In this document: piece after piece, positions 8,293 through 17,290 of the stretch
Numbering within the stretch: the first letter of the stretch is position 1
Layout of the letters: every line of letters starts with the position of its first letter
Assembly: GCA_905221605.1 (NCBI GenBank)
Contig: CAJNDS010000117.1
Coordinates: 126,001-190,000 of the forward strand
Direction of reading: 5' to 3'
Source: Symbiodinium natans
Taxonomy: Eukaryota > Sar > Dinophyceae > Suessiales > Symbiodiniaceae
Length of the DNA: 64,000 nucleotides
Translations under genes and position numbers: made by a program
Notes under the pieces: generated by a model
Database searches by the model: none
What the model saw: the letters and a program-made list of their open reading frames with translations, nothing else
What the model was told of the DNA's origin: nothing

Positions 8293-10118
8293 GGCAGCAC
8301 TCCCTCCGTTACTCCGCTTCGGGCTGTCACCAGACCAGCACTTCCAGGCAGCGCTGTTGCGGTTCCACGAGCCTTTGCCAACGGAGCAGGAACCAGTGTT
8401 GGACGACGATCTACACTTTGCTGCAGCACTAACAGCTTCCAAGCGGGGCGACTCCGTGATATGCGGCGTGCAGCAGTCGGAGCGATGAGGGAGCTGAGTC
8501 GTCGCTGGCAATGTGTGGGAGCCAGGCTGCGTGCTTTTCAGCCGGAAGGGGTCCGGCAAGCTACTGCCCAGAGGGATGTCGGTCTCTTGGGCCTGCTGGT
8601 CGTCTTGCTAGCGTGGCCGGACGTTACTATGCCTTCTGGTTTCGTCACTGGACTTCCGGCCGTGGGCTTTGCGCACAACTATGGCGGCTTATCCCACGTT
8701 GTGTCATCACACAGTCCTCGGGAAAGCAGAGAGTCATCGACAATGCAGATGCAGGAGGACAGGTCGGCCTCCAGCGAAGACTCGAACAAGCTAGTCCTGT
8801 GCTCTCCCTTGAGACCTGCCCAGCACATTGCGTTGGCGGAGGCGGCAGCACGCGCTATGGGCATCCCCCCCTCTCCCAGGAGGAGGCCTGGGAAGGAGGA
8901 GGGGAAGATTGGCCTGAAGCGTATCGACATTGCCCCATGCCACCGCAGGAGGCCACAGGATGCATCGTCGCCTGCAGGTGGCACCACGACTGGCAGGAAC
9001 CAGCTTACCAGCTCTATTTTGGCCTGCTGTTCGGGCTCCCCTTGGCAGTGACTTTGTTTAATCGATATTCAAGGTTCGCTGAGGCGGTCGGCCGCAGATT
9101 GGCCTTTGCCCTAGTTTCCATGTACTTCGACGATGCACATTTAACCGACCTTGCAGCCAACAAAGGATCGGCGCAGTGGGCTTTCTCCCAGCTCAACATC
9201 CTCATGGGCACTCCGTTCGCCCAGGAGAAACGGCAACTAATGGCCCAACAAGGCACCTTTCTGGGGCTTGACTGGGATTTCAGCCGAGTGACGTCGAGTG
9301 GTCGCGTCTTCTTCTGGGCGCGTGAAAAGCTCCAGCAGAAAGTGAGCGGTATCTTGGCAGAGGCGGAATCCTCCCAGGTCCTCACACAGGGAACAGCAGC
9401 CAAGTTGTACGGCTTGCTGAATTTCCTAGAGCTTGGCATGTGTGGCCGGGTTGGACTGCACGCCATTAAGCTGAGACAGAGCGAGGCCGCGAGGGAGTTG
9501 ACCCCGGCATTGCTCACAGCTTTGCAGGTTATACAAGCAGTATTGGATGTGAAGCCGTTTCGGCCATTTTTCGTCATCCAACCCGAGTGTGACCGTTTTG
9601 TCGCAGCAAGCGATGCTGCCGAAGACGAAGTGGCCAAAGGGACAGGAGGCTTCCTCCTTCTTTGGGACACAGAGCCTACAGGCCGCGAGGCGTTCGTGGC
9701 GGATATAGGCAGACAGTTCTATGACTCTATGAGTCCTGGTGAGCATAAGATCGCACAGCTCGAATTGTCCATGGTGCTATACGCCTTGGTGGCGAGGCCA
9801 GACAAGTTTCGCGGAAGGCGCGGAGTCTGGTACATAGACAATGTTGCTGCCCTGATGTGCTTAATCAGAGGTCGGTCAGATTCGCCGGACTTGGAGAGAC
9901 TCTCTCAGTTGATCCACCTCGCTCTCTTTTCCCTTCAGACATGGATTTACTGGGAGTGGGTCCCTTCGAAATCAAACTGGGCCGACGCGATCAGTCGGTT
10001 AGGCTTCCGTGATGGGTGGCATCAGAAGCACCAGTTCGCGAAGTTTTCCGCAGAGTTCCCCGCGATTATCTGGGATCTTCCTATTCCAGCTGTACTGCGG
10101 GTGTTCCACTTCGTTTAG
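8285..10118 (+). pseudogene. Reverse transcriptase-RNase H, multiply frameshifted
   Basis: Sense continues from the methyltransferase-like ORF through shifts at about 8285 (frame 1 to 2), 8450 (2 to 1), 8675 (1 to 3), 8750 (3 to 1) and 8900 (1 to 3). From about 8900 it is open to 10118. RT motifs: RLIPRCVITQSSGKQRVIDN; DWPEAYRHCPM; QLYFGLLFGLPLAVTLFNRY; catalytic MYFDDAHLTD (aspartates at codons 9129 and 9132); and GTFLGLDWDF. The connection leads into an RNase H of the DIRS/Ty3 kind: FVAASDAAED, KIAQLELSMVLYALV, GVWYIDNVAALM and SNWADAISRLG supply the D-E-D-D set. The 3' half looks enzymatically intact while the palm N-terminus is broken, so this copy cannot make a full RT without frame correction. 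Confidence 0.8.
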
Positions 10119-10341
10119 TGAGTGCTTTGGGAGATTTTGGAGTGCAGTGGGAGGATCACATCCAGCTGCGAAAAAGCTGCGAGATGTGACAGGTCGAGAG
10201 TCCTGCAGAGTGAGACTGCAGGAGTGAACGACCTGGACCTACTTCGTACTTCCAAAGCATTATCCCTAAGGAGTTTAGGGTTCTACGAAGTGTGAGAGCA
10301 CACCTGGACGACAGCAAGCGTGGAATAAAGAAAAAGGTATA
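10119..10341 (+). other. 3' untranslated tail of the DIRS-like element
   Basis: Non-coding sequence between the RT-RNase H stop and repeat B1. It contains AATAAA at 10324-10329, just before B1. Dinoflagellate genes usually lack this signal, so its role is uncertain. There is no second recombinase here, where a DIRS or Ngaro element would normally keep one. Confidence 0.4.
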
Positions 10342-10412
10342 TTGCGGTGTGACAGCTTGGCTGTGATGCTAGGAGGATCCTAGTCCCTCCATTCTTGTCG
10401 GTGAATGAAATG
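10342..10412 (+). repeat. Split direct repeat B1
   Basis: 71 bp, identical to 10558-10628 (offset 216) and abutting repeat A2 with no gap. It contains the small palindrome AGGATCCT. Confidence 0.9.
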
Positions 10413-10532
10413 TACTCATGTGTAGAGTTTGGCAGGCTCTGGGTGCACATGTATCATTTCTATTACCGACCCGCCTTTTGGTTCAAAGCACCTCGGCTGT
10501 GAGCCAAAACGGCAAGACAGATTTTTCTGTCC
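10413..10532 (+). repeat. Split direct repeat A2 (internal copy of the left terminus)
   Basis: 120 bp, identical to A1 (1245-1364). It is followed by a 25-bp spacer (10533-10557) before B2. Confidence 0.9.
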
Positions 10533-10557
10533 CACCCAGCCCGCCCTAATTGCACGG

Positions 10558-10628
10558 TTGCGGTGTGACAGCTTGGCTGTGATGCTAGGAGGATCCTAGT
10601 CCCTCCATTCTTGTCGGTGAATGAAATG
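10558..10628 (+). repeat. Split direct repeat B2 (right terminus)
   Basis: 71 bp, identical to B1. It ends in GAATGAAATG, after which host DNA (AAACATAATTC) begins. The right end joined to A1 gives the same junction as B1|A2. Confidence 0.9.
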
Positions 10629-10703
10629 AAACATAATTCTTTATATCGTGGGAGGAACCTTCTACAACCTGTACGTTTCATAGTGTTCGTGGAAAGGCAC
10701 GCG

Positions 10704-11520
10704 ATGGCGCTACGACTTTGCCGCATGGCGAAGATGTGCTCGGGCGGTGTCATGACAGAGACACGCCTGGACGTTCTACGTCTTAGTCCCCGCCTGAGAC
10801 CGCCAATCAGCCAGCTTTACTTGCGTGAAGCCACTGGCTTTTATGCTAGCCGAATTCACTATTTCAAGGGAAAGAACTGGCAACTACGCAGCTTGAAGGA
10901 CGGACATGGCTGCTTCTTCATCGTGCCGGTCATCGTCAATACGGGGGGCAGCGCTTACAATCGCCCCATCATCAGCGACATCCTCCTCAAGCACTTCATC
11001 CCGAAGTTTGACCGAGCCACTTGGGGTGAGAAGAGCACCAAGGGCAAAGTTCACCTCCCAACCCCTCTAGGAGACAATTTTAACCTTGGAGCGCAAGGAT
11101 GGAATGATGCAAGGGAGAAGGACTGCTGTTTGCATGTTTTTCAAGGCGTATGGCTGGAATTTCCGAACTTGCATTTGGTCATTGCAATTTTGTCTTGCCC
11201 TGCAGGAGCTGGACAACATGGCAAAGGAGGAAGCCATTATGTACAACTTGATGGGGCGCGAGTTGGCAGATGTGATAGTGGCGTGCAATGAGTTGGCTAG
11301 AAATCTTCTGGCTATGAGGGAACGCAAGAAGCGCGAAGACTATCTACATGAATACTACAATGACACGGTGGAGGAGACAGCAAGGGGCTTCAAGCATGTG
11401 GGCGCAACGGCGGATGGCATCAAACGTGAAGTGGAAAGCATGATGCTTGACCCGATGACAGATTGGGGAAAGAGTTCCTTGCCGGTGCCGGCGCACTTGT
11501 GGAAATTCCCGCCCAAATAG
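10704..11520 (+). CDS. Two-exon host gene, unknown, possibly mitochondrial
   Basis: Exon 1 is 10704-11090 and exon 2 is 11206-11520. They are joined over a 115-base intron with a GC donor (GCGCAAGG) and acceptor CCCTGCAG|GAG, which brings frame 3 into frame 1 at a codon boundary. The predicted protein has about 233 residues. Its N-terminus, MALRLCRMAKM, is basic and acid-free, like a mitochondrial presequence. The middle has the well-formed segments FYASRIHYFKGKNWQLRSL and RPIISDILLKHFIPKFDR. Exon 2 encodes a charged helix (NELARNLLAMRERKKREDY) and ends PAHLWKFPPK. I do not recognise the family. The ATG lies only 75 bases after the DIRS-like element and the stop 395 bases before the Copia LTR, so both regulatory flanks have been altered. 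Confidence 0.6.
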
Positions 11521-11910
11521 CCCAAAAGTGGCTGATGAGGCTGACCCGTGCAGGCAACAGATGTTGCGACAGTGCATGTTTGTTGGAAAATGACCTTGGG
11601 ATGAACTCGAAACGCCTTTAAGTTCTGGAAAAGCTTCGGAGACCAAGGTGTAAATGTAGGGGCCTAAACACTCCATCATCAGGGGGTTTCTGTCAAAGCG
11701 GAGGATTTCAGTGCCCAGTTTGGGAATTTGGGTCCAGGCTGCAGGGTTTGGGTTTTGTGTCGATGGCAAGCGCCTGAGCTCTGAGACTCAACAAGGAAGC
11801 TGATTTGCGTGAGGACATTCGGTTCGGGAGACTTTCACGAGAAAGAGGTGTTATTAATCGTTCCTCAAACTCACCCCACGCTTTCAGGATGCGTGAAGGG
11901 AGTGCCTCCT
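11521..11910. other. 3' flank of the host gene
   Basis: About 390 bases with no ORF or repeat that I can support, between the host gene stop and the Copia target duplication. Confidence 0.4.
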
Positions 11911-11915
11911 GTATT
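11911..11915. repeat. Target-site duplication, left copy (GTATT)
   Basis: GTATT directly precedes the 5' LTR and recurs directly after the 3' LTR at 20987-20991. A 5-bp duplication is the normal product of Copia integrase. Confidence 0.9.
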
Positions 11916-12137
11916 AGTTGAAGAATCACGAGCTTCCTTCCTGTAAAGTGATGTATGTATAGTCATGTTATGCAGAATCAGGATGGCTTACCTTCTGACT
12001 TTTGGCTCAAGTAAAAAGGCCGCGTGAGGTGCGGCTTGCGCGCAGGGTTGAGGGCTTTGAGGGTCCCTAAACCCTTCTTTTGGTTGTGTCTGGTCCTTCC
12101 CCTTTCAGGCTTAGGCCAGGTTCTGACCTGTTCAACT
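11916..12137 (+). repeat. 5' LTR
   Basis: 222 bp bounded by the 7-bp inverted ends AGTTGAA and TTCAACT. It matches 20766-20986 apart from four substitutions and one extra A. It carries TTTTGGCTCAAG, the 3' end of the dinoflagellate spliced leader, at 12000-12011. Confidence 0.93.
12000..12011 (+). other. Spliced-leader 3' end inside the 5' LTR
   Basis: TTTTGGCTCAAG is identical to the last 12 bases of the dinoflagellate spliced leader. The same 12 bases are kept in the 3' LTR at 20849-20860, although nearby bases differ between the LTRs. Bases just upstream (CTTCTGAC) do not continue the leader. It may be a fossil of reverse transcription from trans-spliced RNA. Confidence 0.5.
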
Positions 12138-12150
12138 GGTTATCAGCTCC
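12137..12150 (+). other. Primer-binding-like site
   Basis: TGGTTATCAGCTCC at the 5' LTR boundary resembles the usual initiator-tRNA-Met primer site of Copia elements (TGGTATCAGAGC) with one inserted T and a changed 3' end. The first T overlaps the LTR end. Confidence 0.4.
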
Positions 12151-12199
12151 GTGTCGCTCTGTTTGTTCTGAAGATTCCAGGGTCTAGGATTGAGGACCC

Positions 12200-13436
12200 A
12201 TGGACTATAACCCGCCTCGTGAGGAAGAGCGTATTCCAAGGTCTCTCGGCGTGAGACGCGCTCGAGGGGGCGCTGCAGCCCAGAGGAAGCGGAAAGCATA
12301 TCAACTATATATCTTTCTGCGCGATCAGGACTTGGGCATCGATCCATCCGAAGTTCCCTTCCGTCGCCCTGACGGCTCTACAAGATCCGTAGTGCGCCGT
12401 CCGAAGACGGCTCCTTTTCAGGCTGTGGAAGAGCAGTCAGAAGTGATCGTTATTGACGATCAGGCCCCGGAGACTCCGCCGCCTTCTACGCCATTTCGTC
12501 CGTTTCATCGACTTCATCCTTCAACTCCTGTTCTGAAGGCGAAGACCACGGCTCCATCACCTCCGCCCGCTTCTTCGTCATCAAGCTCTTCAACTCAGGG
12601 GCCTTCTCCGGCACCAACGACTCCACCGAAGGCTCCGCCTCGAAGGTTGTCATCAGGCATTCCGGCTCCAAAGACTCCACCGAAGGCTCCGCCTCGTGTG
12701 CCGGAACCTTCGCATCCTCCACCAGCTCAGGTGCCGCATCGTGTGCCGGAACCTTCGCAACCTCCGCCGCCTCAGGTGACAGGAAATCCTCGTGTCATTG
12801 ACTTTCATTCCCTGAAGACAGAGGTGCTGGACTTTGAGGGTGTTAAGGTGAAGCTTACGGAACCAGCTTTCGAGAGATTCTCTTTTGGTTTGAGCTTGGA
12901 TTTCCACGGAGTGTTGGATCGATATCACAAAAAGTCAACGAGCTGGACGGATCCTAGGCCCGAGTTTCCTTCAGAGTGTGTGGCAGTTGCGCGATCTTCA
13001 TTCGTTGATTCCGCGCTACGGGGGTTTATTCTTCGTCTGCAGTTACTGTCATCACGAGGACACCAAGAGGCACGTGGTTGAGACGACAGTGAATTCCTGT
13101 GATACTCTTTTCACGCAGATCGGGGAATCGCCTATTTGCCTCATTTTCATTACGAGGAAGGCCACTGGTCCTTTGGGGAAGCGTGCAGTGCTGGAGAAAC
13201 TGGCAAAGGAGGTTGAGCTCCCCATCATTCACGTCGACGACTCTGCGGATGTCTGTGACGAGCTGGCGGGCTCTGAGCACGTGATTCCTCTGCATATTGC
13301 CATTCCGAAGAGATCCAAGGGGAGTCGTGGACAGCGCGCAATTTTTCCGCGTGCTCCCGTGCCTTCCTTTGACAGCTTTCCGGAGTGTACTGACGCTATC
13401 AGAGGTCAGGTGCGGAAGTGGTTTCCGGACGTCTAA
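12200..13436 (+). pseudogene. Proline-rich HAD-like accessory protein, one frameshift
   Basis: The first ATG after the LTR opens a basic protein with an acidic IVIDD segment. A long Pro/Ser region follows, with repeated PPKAPPR and VPEPS motifs (residues about 90-195). Then comes GLSLDFHGVLD (Asp234, codon 12899). That fits HAD motif I except that the second Asp is His. At about 12980 the sense passes from frame 2 to frame 3, where LFFVCSYCHHEDTK (motif II Ser), GKRAVLEKLAKE (motif III Lys) and PIIHVDDSADVCDEL (motif IV DD) complete the HAD set. The frame stops at 13436. HAD proteins use the first Asp for phosphoryl transfer. Absence of the second Asp suggests altered chemistry or a binding role. 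This is an extra gene that Copia elements do not normally carry. Confidence 0.6.
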
Positions 13437-13578
13437 AGGTCTGGGGCTGTTCGTCCAGTTGTCCGGCGCTGAGCGCCTCCTCTGGCGACATTGAGGGGAT
13501 TGCAGATCCAACAAAGCACTGCCACTTGCGTGAAAGGGTGCGTTGAGCTGCTGCTAAGCGCTTCCACCTCCCAAGGCA

Positions 13579-15785
13579 ATGTCTTCCCCCTCAGACCCTA
13601 GCAACCAAGCTAGCTCGGTGCTTGATTTGTCAAGTGCCTCAGCCATGGCATTGCCGGGTGGTATCGGTTCAGATAGTGGTTCGGTTACGAGTAGTTCTGC
13701 AGTTGAACTCCGTGAAAGGTCCCCTCCTCTGACAAGACGAGCCTTGTCAGGTCCTCGCAGATCTCGTGAGCACTCAGACCCTTACCCCAATCTAACTGCT
13801 CAAGCCTCATACACGCAGAACATCCTGAACGTAGGAGCGTCCCCACAAGAAGTCCTGGATGCCCAACGTTTGGCTGCAGCCCAAGCAGCGCAGCAAGTGG
13901 CTGATCATGCTGAGCAGCTACATGCTGTAAGGCTAGAGCAGGTAGAGAATGAGGCTAGAGGTTTGGTTGAAGCCACCGTTGAGCAAATGCGTGAGCAGTT
14001 GCAACAATACGAACATCGTTATGATGAGATCCTTCAACAGGGTCGAATCTTGGAAGAACAGCTATCCGTAGCTAAGGCTGAGCTAAGCAAAGTCGAAGCT
14101 GAACTTCAGGTTGCTCGTGCAGGGTACCAAGAGCTTGAAGCCGCCCTAACCAGCTGCCGGGGTGATAACAACTTGCTGAACTTCCAAAACACCCAGCTAC
14201 GTGTTGAGTTGCAAGTCAAAGACCGTGAGATTCAGAGACTTCGTCAGGCTGCTTTAAGCGCCACGAGTCCTGGGTCTTCACCTCCAAAGCCTGCGCCTCG
14301 CCAGCAAGATGTGCCATCTGCAATTGCACCAAGTGCCTGTTCTGGTGGTTCTAGTTGGGTCCATATCGGTTCGGATGGGGGCAATAATGGTGCACCTTCA
14401 TTGCCGCAAGTTGTCAATGAGTCAACCCCTTGCCCTCCTGCAACCGTTTCCGACCCTCGTGTTGACCAGTTGATTGATGTCGTCCAGCAACTGCTTGCCC
14501 AAAGAAATGGCACGGGTCAAGGATGCAATGATGCATCTCCTGTTCATGAGATCGAAGAGCCTGAGAGGCGAAGCACATTGTTGACTACCGAGCTTTGTTG
14601 CATCTCAAGCTTGAACCGGTTCCTTCCGACGCTGCTGGTTTCCGAGCCTGGAAAAACGCGTTGTTGGTCCAAATTGCCAAGCTTGATATGTCAGGAGAAG
14701 GTTTGGTCGTTGAATGGCTGTCTCAGTCTTTCACAGCTGAAAAAGAAGACCTTACTGAGTCTGGTTTTCTCCCTCGCCTTGACGCTTGGATTGCTGGAGA
14801 GATGACTTCCTTGCGTGTGTTGAAGCAAGTGACTGAGTTGGAGCAAGAGGTAATTGCCTATGTTGAGTTGTGCGGCCAAGCACGGTCCCAGCCGAAAGGT
14901 CGATACATGCTTGCCCTTCTTGCTCGTCATTTCAGCATCGACCGTGTTCGAGGTACTGTGCTGACTGCTTCGACGTTGTTCCAGGTTGAAATCGGGGGAA
15001 ACTCCATGCGAGATCTCCGAGACTTTGTGCAACGCGTAAGGACTGTTCTGTATGCCATACCGGTCGGACAGAGGCCAGATGATCGCCTCACTGGCGAATG
15101 GCTTTTCCACCGGGTGAAGCATATTCGAAAGTTGGAACGCGTCATCGAGGATATCAGAGAATCTGCGCCAGAATCCCGTCGTCGTGAGTGGGATTACTTA
15201 TGGAACAAAATACAAGACATCCTTGTTCAAGAGCGAGAAGATGCAAACTCTCACTCAGTGATGAAGTCTTTGCAAATTGCCGCTCCGCAGGCAAAGACAA
15301 AGGGAGTTCCTGCAGAGACTAAGGAGGCATCCCGGAGTTCCCCAAAGGCCAAGACTCCTGCCCCAGTGTCCACTGGACCTCCACCGAAGGCTCCAGTACC
15401 TGCAAATCCCGCACCAAGCCCCAAACCTAAGACAAAAGCTAAAGCGAAGGCAAAAGGCATGTCAGATGCAGAAAAAGCCAAGACACCTTGCATTTTCTTC
15501 AGAATGTCGTCTGGTTGCATGCATGGAGAGAATTGCAAGTACAGCCACGCCCCTGATAAGACCCCTAAGGTTGACCCTAAGTCTAAGCCTAAGGCCGCCG
15601 CTTCCAAGCCCAAGTCCCCAGGAGCTGTTGCAAAAGCAGTCGTGGCAATGATGGCTGCCTCAAGCATGTGCAACATTCCTGGGAGCAACGCCTTCAGCGT
15701 TGAATGGGCTGCCGGATTGAGCCGAGCAACGACTCGTCCTTTGCAGTTGGCTGCTTCCGTCGAGGTGGTGTGGTCGGTCTTTTGA
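13579..15785 (+). pseudogene. Gag with coiled coil and canonical CCCH finger, one frameshift
   Basis: The ATG at 13579 follows a non-coding gap. Residues about 90-225 form a long coiled coil rich in Ala, Glu and Gln (AQQVADHAEQLHAVRLEQVE onward). A Pro/Ser linker follows. At about 14565 the frame moves from 1 to 3, giving the capsid-like region (LKLEPVPSDAAGFRAWKNAL; LVQIAKLDMSGEG; later RRREWDYLWNKIQDILVQE) that matches the helical UBN2-like Gag of Copia elements in style. A Lys/Pro/Ala-rich linker leads to one zinc finger at codons 15489-15546: C-x8-C-x5-C-x3-H (CIFFRMSSGCMHGENCKYSH). This is a CCCH finger, not the CCHC knuckle usual in Copia Gag. The frame ends at 15785 where the protease would be expected. 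Confidence 0.7.
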
Positions 15786-16135
15786 AGTCTACGAAGGAGT
15801 GCCCTTTCGTGACTCGTGCATTGAACCAATTTGCGCAGCGCAAAGGACCTGGACATGTTTACACCACCATCAATTTGCTGCACAATGTGTCCGCAGATCC
15901 TCACAAGGATTCCCGTATAATGTTGTCATTTCGTTGGGGGGCTTTACCGGTGGTGGTGTTTGGATTGAAGATGCTGCAGGAAGAGACAAATGTCCTTTTC
16001 CAAGCGTTTCGCAAATTGGCAAGATTTTGAGTTTCAAGAAAGGGGTTATCCAGTTCTCTGCCAAAAATCGACTACATGCCACGCAACCTTGGACTGGTGA
16101 TCGGCTGGTGATGATCTTGTACGCAGCAAAAGATC
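15704..16135 (+). pseudogene. 2-oxoglutarate/Fe(II) dioxygenase-like domain, one frameshift
   Basis: Frame 2 reads GHVYTTINLLHNVSADPHKD, with HxD at codons 15902 (His) and 15908 (Asp). At about 15913 sense moves to frame 1: YNVVISLGGFTGGGVWIED, then GKILSFKKGVIQFSAKNR, then LHATQPWTGDRLVMILY with His at 16075 and Arg at 16102. HxD...GG..GG.w...H-x8-R is the iron- and 2-oxoglutarate-binding pattern of the superfamily that includes TET/JBP and AlkB enzymes. The short loop after HKD looks deleted. It lies between Gag and the integrase zinc domain, where Copia elements usually have only protease. The substrate is unknown; a DNA base is an inference from the superfamily and the methyltransferase-like domain nearby. 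Confidence 0.6.
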
Positions 16136-16380
16136 CAGCTTCTCTTGAGCTTGATGTCTTAGATGCTCTCATAGGAGTTGGATTTCCTTTGGACAGTCAC
16201 CCGCTGGTTGCTGTCATTCCAGCAGAGATTGAGTCGTCCGAAGTGCCTTCCTCTTCGTCAGGGGGGCTGCCCAAGGAACATCTTGTCGAGGCAAACCCTG
16301 ATGGTCCAGCTGCATCTGCGCTTCCTGAAGGGGACAAGCCTTTAGATGTGAGTTCGCCGGGAGTTCCCATTGTGGACGAT

Positions 16381-17290
16381 GCCCATGTCAGCGATCGAGT
16401 TCGCAAGTTGAGAGATGAAGCTGTGAGCGTGAAGCATCGCTTATTCCATTTCCCAAAGAACCCGTTCTGCGATGTGTGCAATCGATCCAAACCGCAAGCC
16501 TCGTGATGAGGATTCTGAGCCCGCGTTGCTTGAAGCTTCGGAGTTTGGAGAGGTTATTGCAGCTGATCACATCCATGTGTTCAAGTCACCTAGTGACTCC
16601 AATGCTCCCGGAAGAGAGTATGTGGTGTTGTGCCTTCGAGATCGCTTCACAGGATTGTTTGCTGCTTACCCTGCCACAGATCGTTCAACTGATTCCATCT
16701 TGACATGCCTCAAGCGTTTTGTTGGGAGGAAAGTGTGCAGCAAACCGGTATCGCTGGTTTCTGATGCAGCAGATGAATTCAAGCTTGCTGCAGAAACCTT
16801 GGGCTGGTTACACATGCCTTCACTGCCGAACCGGTTTCCTCACAATTCTCAACTTGAGCGTGAAATTCGAAATTCGGTCTTTCCAAGAAGGAGTCAGGTC
16901 ATCTTTTCTTGAAGCAGGGTTTGCTGTCAGACCTGAGTTGTGGACAGTGGCTTGCCGCTACGGGTCAATGGCGATGAACCTTTCGCATCCTGCTCCTCTC
17001 GAATCTGATCTCTCACGATGGGACTTTGCAGTTGCGCACTTCGATGCCGAAGACGTCCCGCCTCGGGAATTAATCTTAGGCCAACTTGTTTTCTATCGGG
17101 CACGAGCAGATAGCAAGTTTGGTCCTAATGCCAAGCCAGGGTTGTTTGCCGGATGGAGATTGCAGCCTGGGTTCTTGTATAGGTCGGTTGTATACGTGCT
17201 GGATTTAGCCAAAGTTCGATTCAAACTTGGTTCTTGGGAAGAGGTAATATCTGTTCCTGAAGCAGAACTGTATGTGCGCTCTGGCGATCC
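16381..17290 (+). pseudogene. Copia integrase, two frameshifts
   Basis: The HHCC zinc-binding head is KHRLFHFPKNPFCDVC (His at 16435 and 16447, Cys at 16468 and 16477) in frame 1. Sense moves to frame 2 at about 16490 for the RNase-H-like core: FGEVIAADHIHVF (first catalytic Asp), SLVSDAADEF (second Asp) and HNSQLEREIR (Glu). The D-to-E spacing of about 30 residues is shorter than the usual 35, so a few codons may be lost. At about 16875 sense passes to frame 3 and stays open to the end of pol. The C-terminal region PRELILGQLVFYRARADSKF...KPGLFAGWRLQPG matches the integrase tail that follows the core in Copia elements. Confidence 0.75.

Larger units (their letters stand above)
1245..10628 (+). 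mobile_element. DIRS/Ngaro-like tyrosine-recombinase retroelement
   Basis: The ends are set by split direct repeats: A1 at 1245-1364, B1 at 10342-10412, A2 at 10413-10532 and B2 at 10558-10628. Both repeat pairs are identical base for base. The B1|A2 junction at 10412|10413 reproduces exactly what joining the right end (10628) to the left end (1245) would give. That is the hallmark of PAT/Ngaro-type elements that replicate through a circle. Inside are a tyrosine recombinase, two CCCH-like zinc modules, a Cys-phosphatase-like domain, a C5-methyltransferase-like domain, a DUF4326-like region and RT-RNase H, all on the plus strand. The recombinase lies 5' of gag and RT, whereas known DIRS-order elements place it 3' of RT-RNase H. 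At least six frame breaks and one in-frame stop make this copy defective, while identical terminal repeats argue for recent insertion. Confidence 0.85.

Noticed and set aside
10119-10341. A second recombinase gene at the usual 3' position of a DIRS element
   Set aside because: Only 223 bases without an open frame remain before repeat B1.
1245-10628. Two nested retroelements instead of one
   Set aside because: One pair of termini with an exact B1|A2 junction accounts for the whole span, and all genes share one strand. Nesting cannot be fully excluded because of the unusual gene order.
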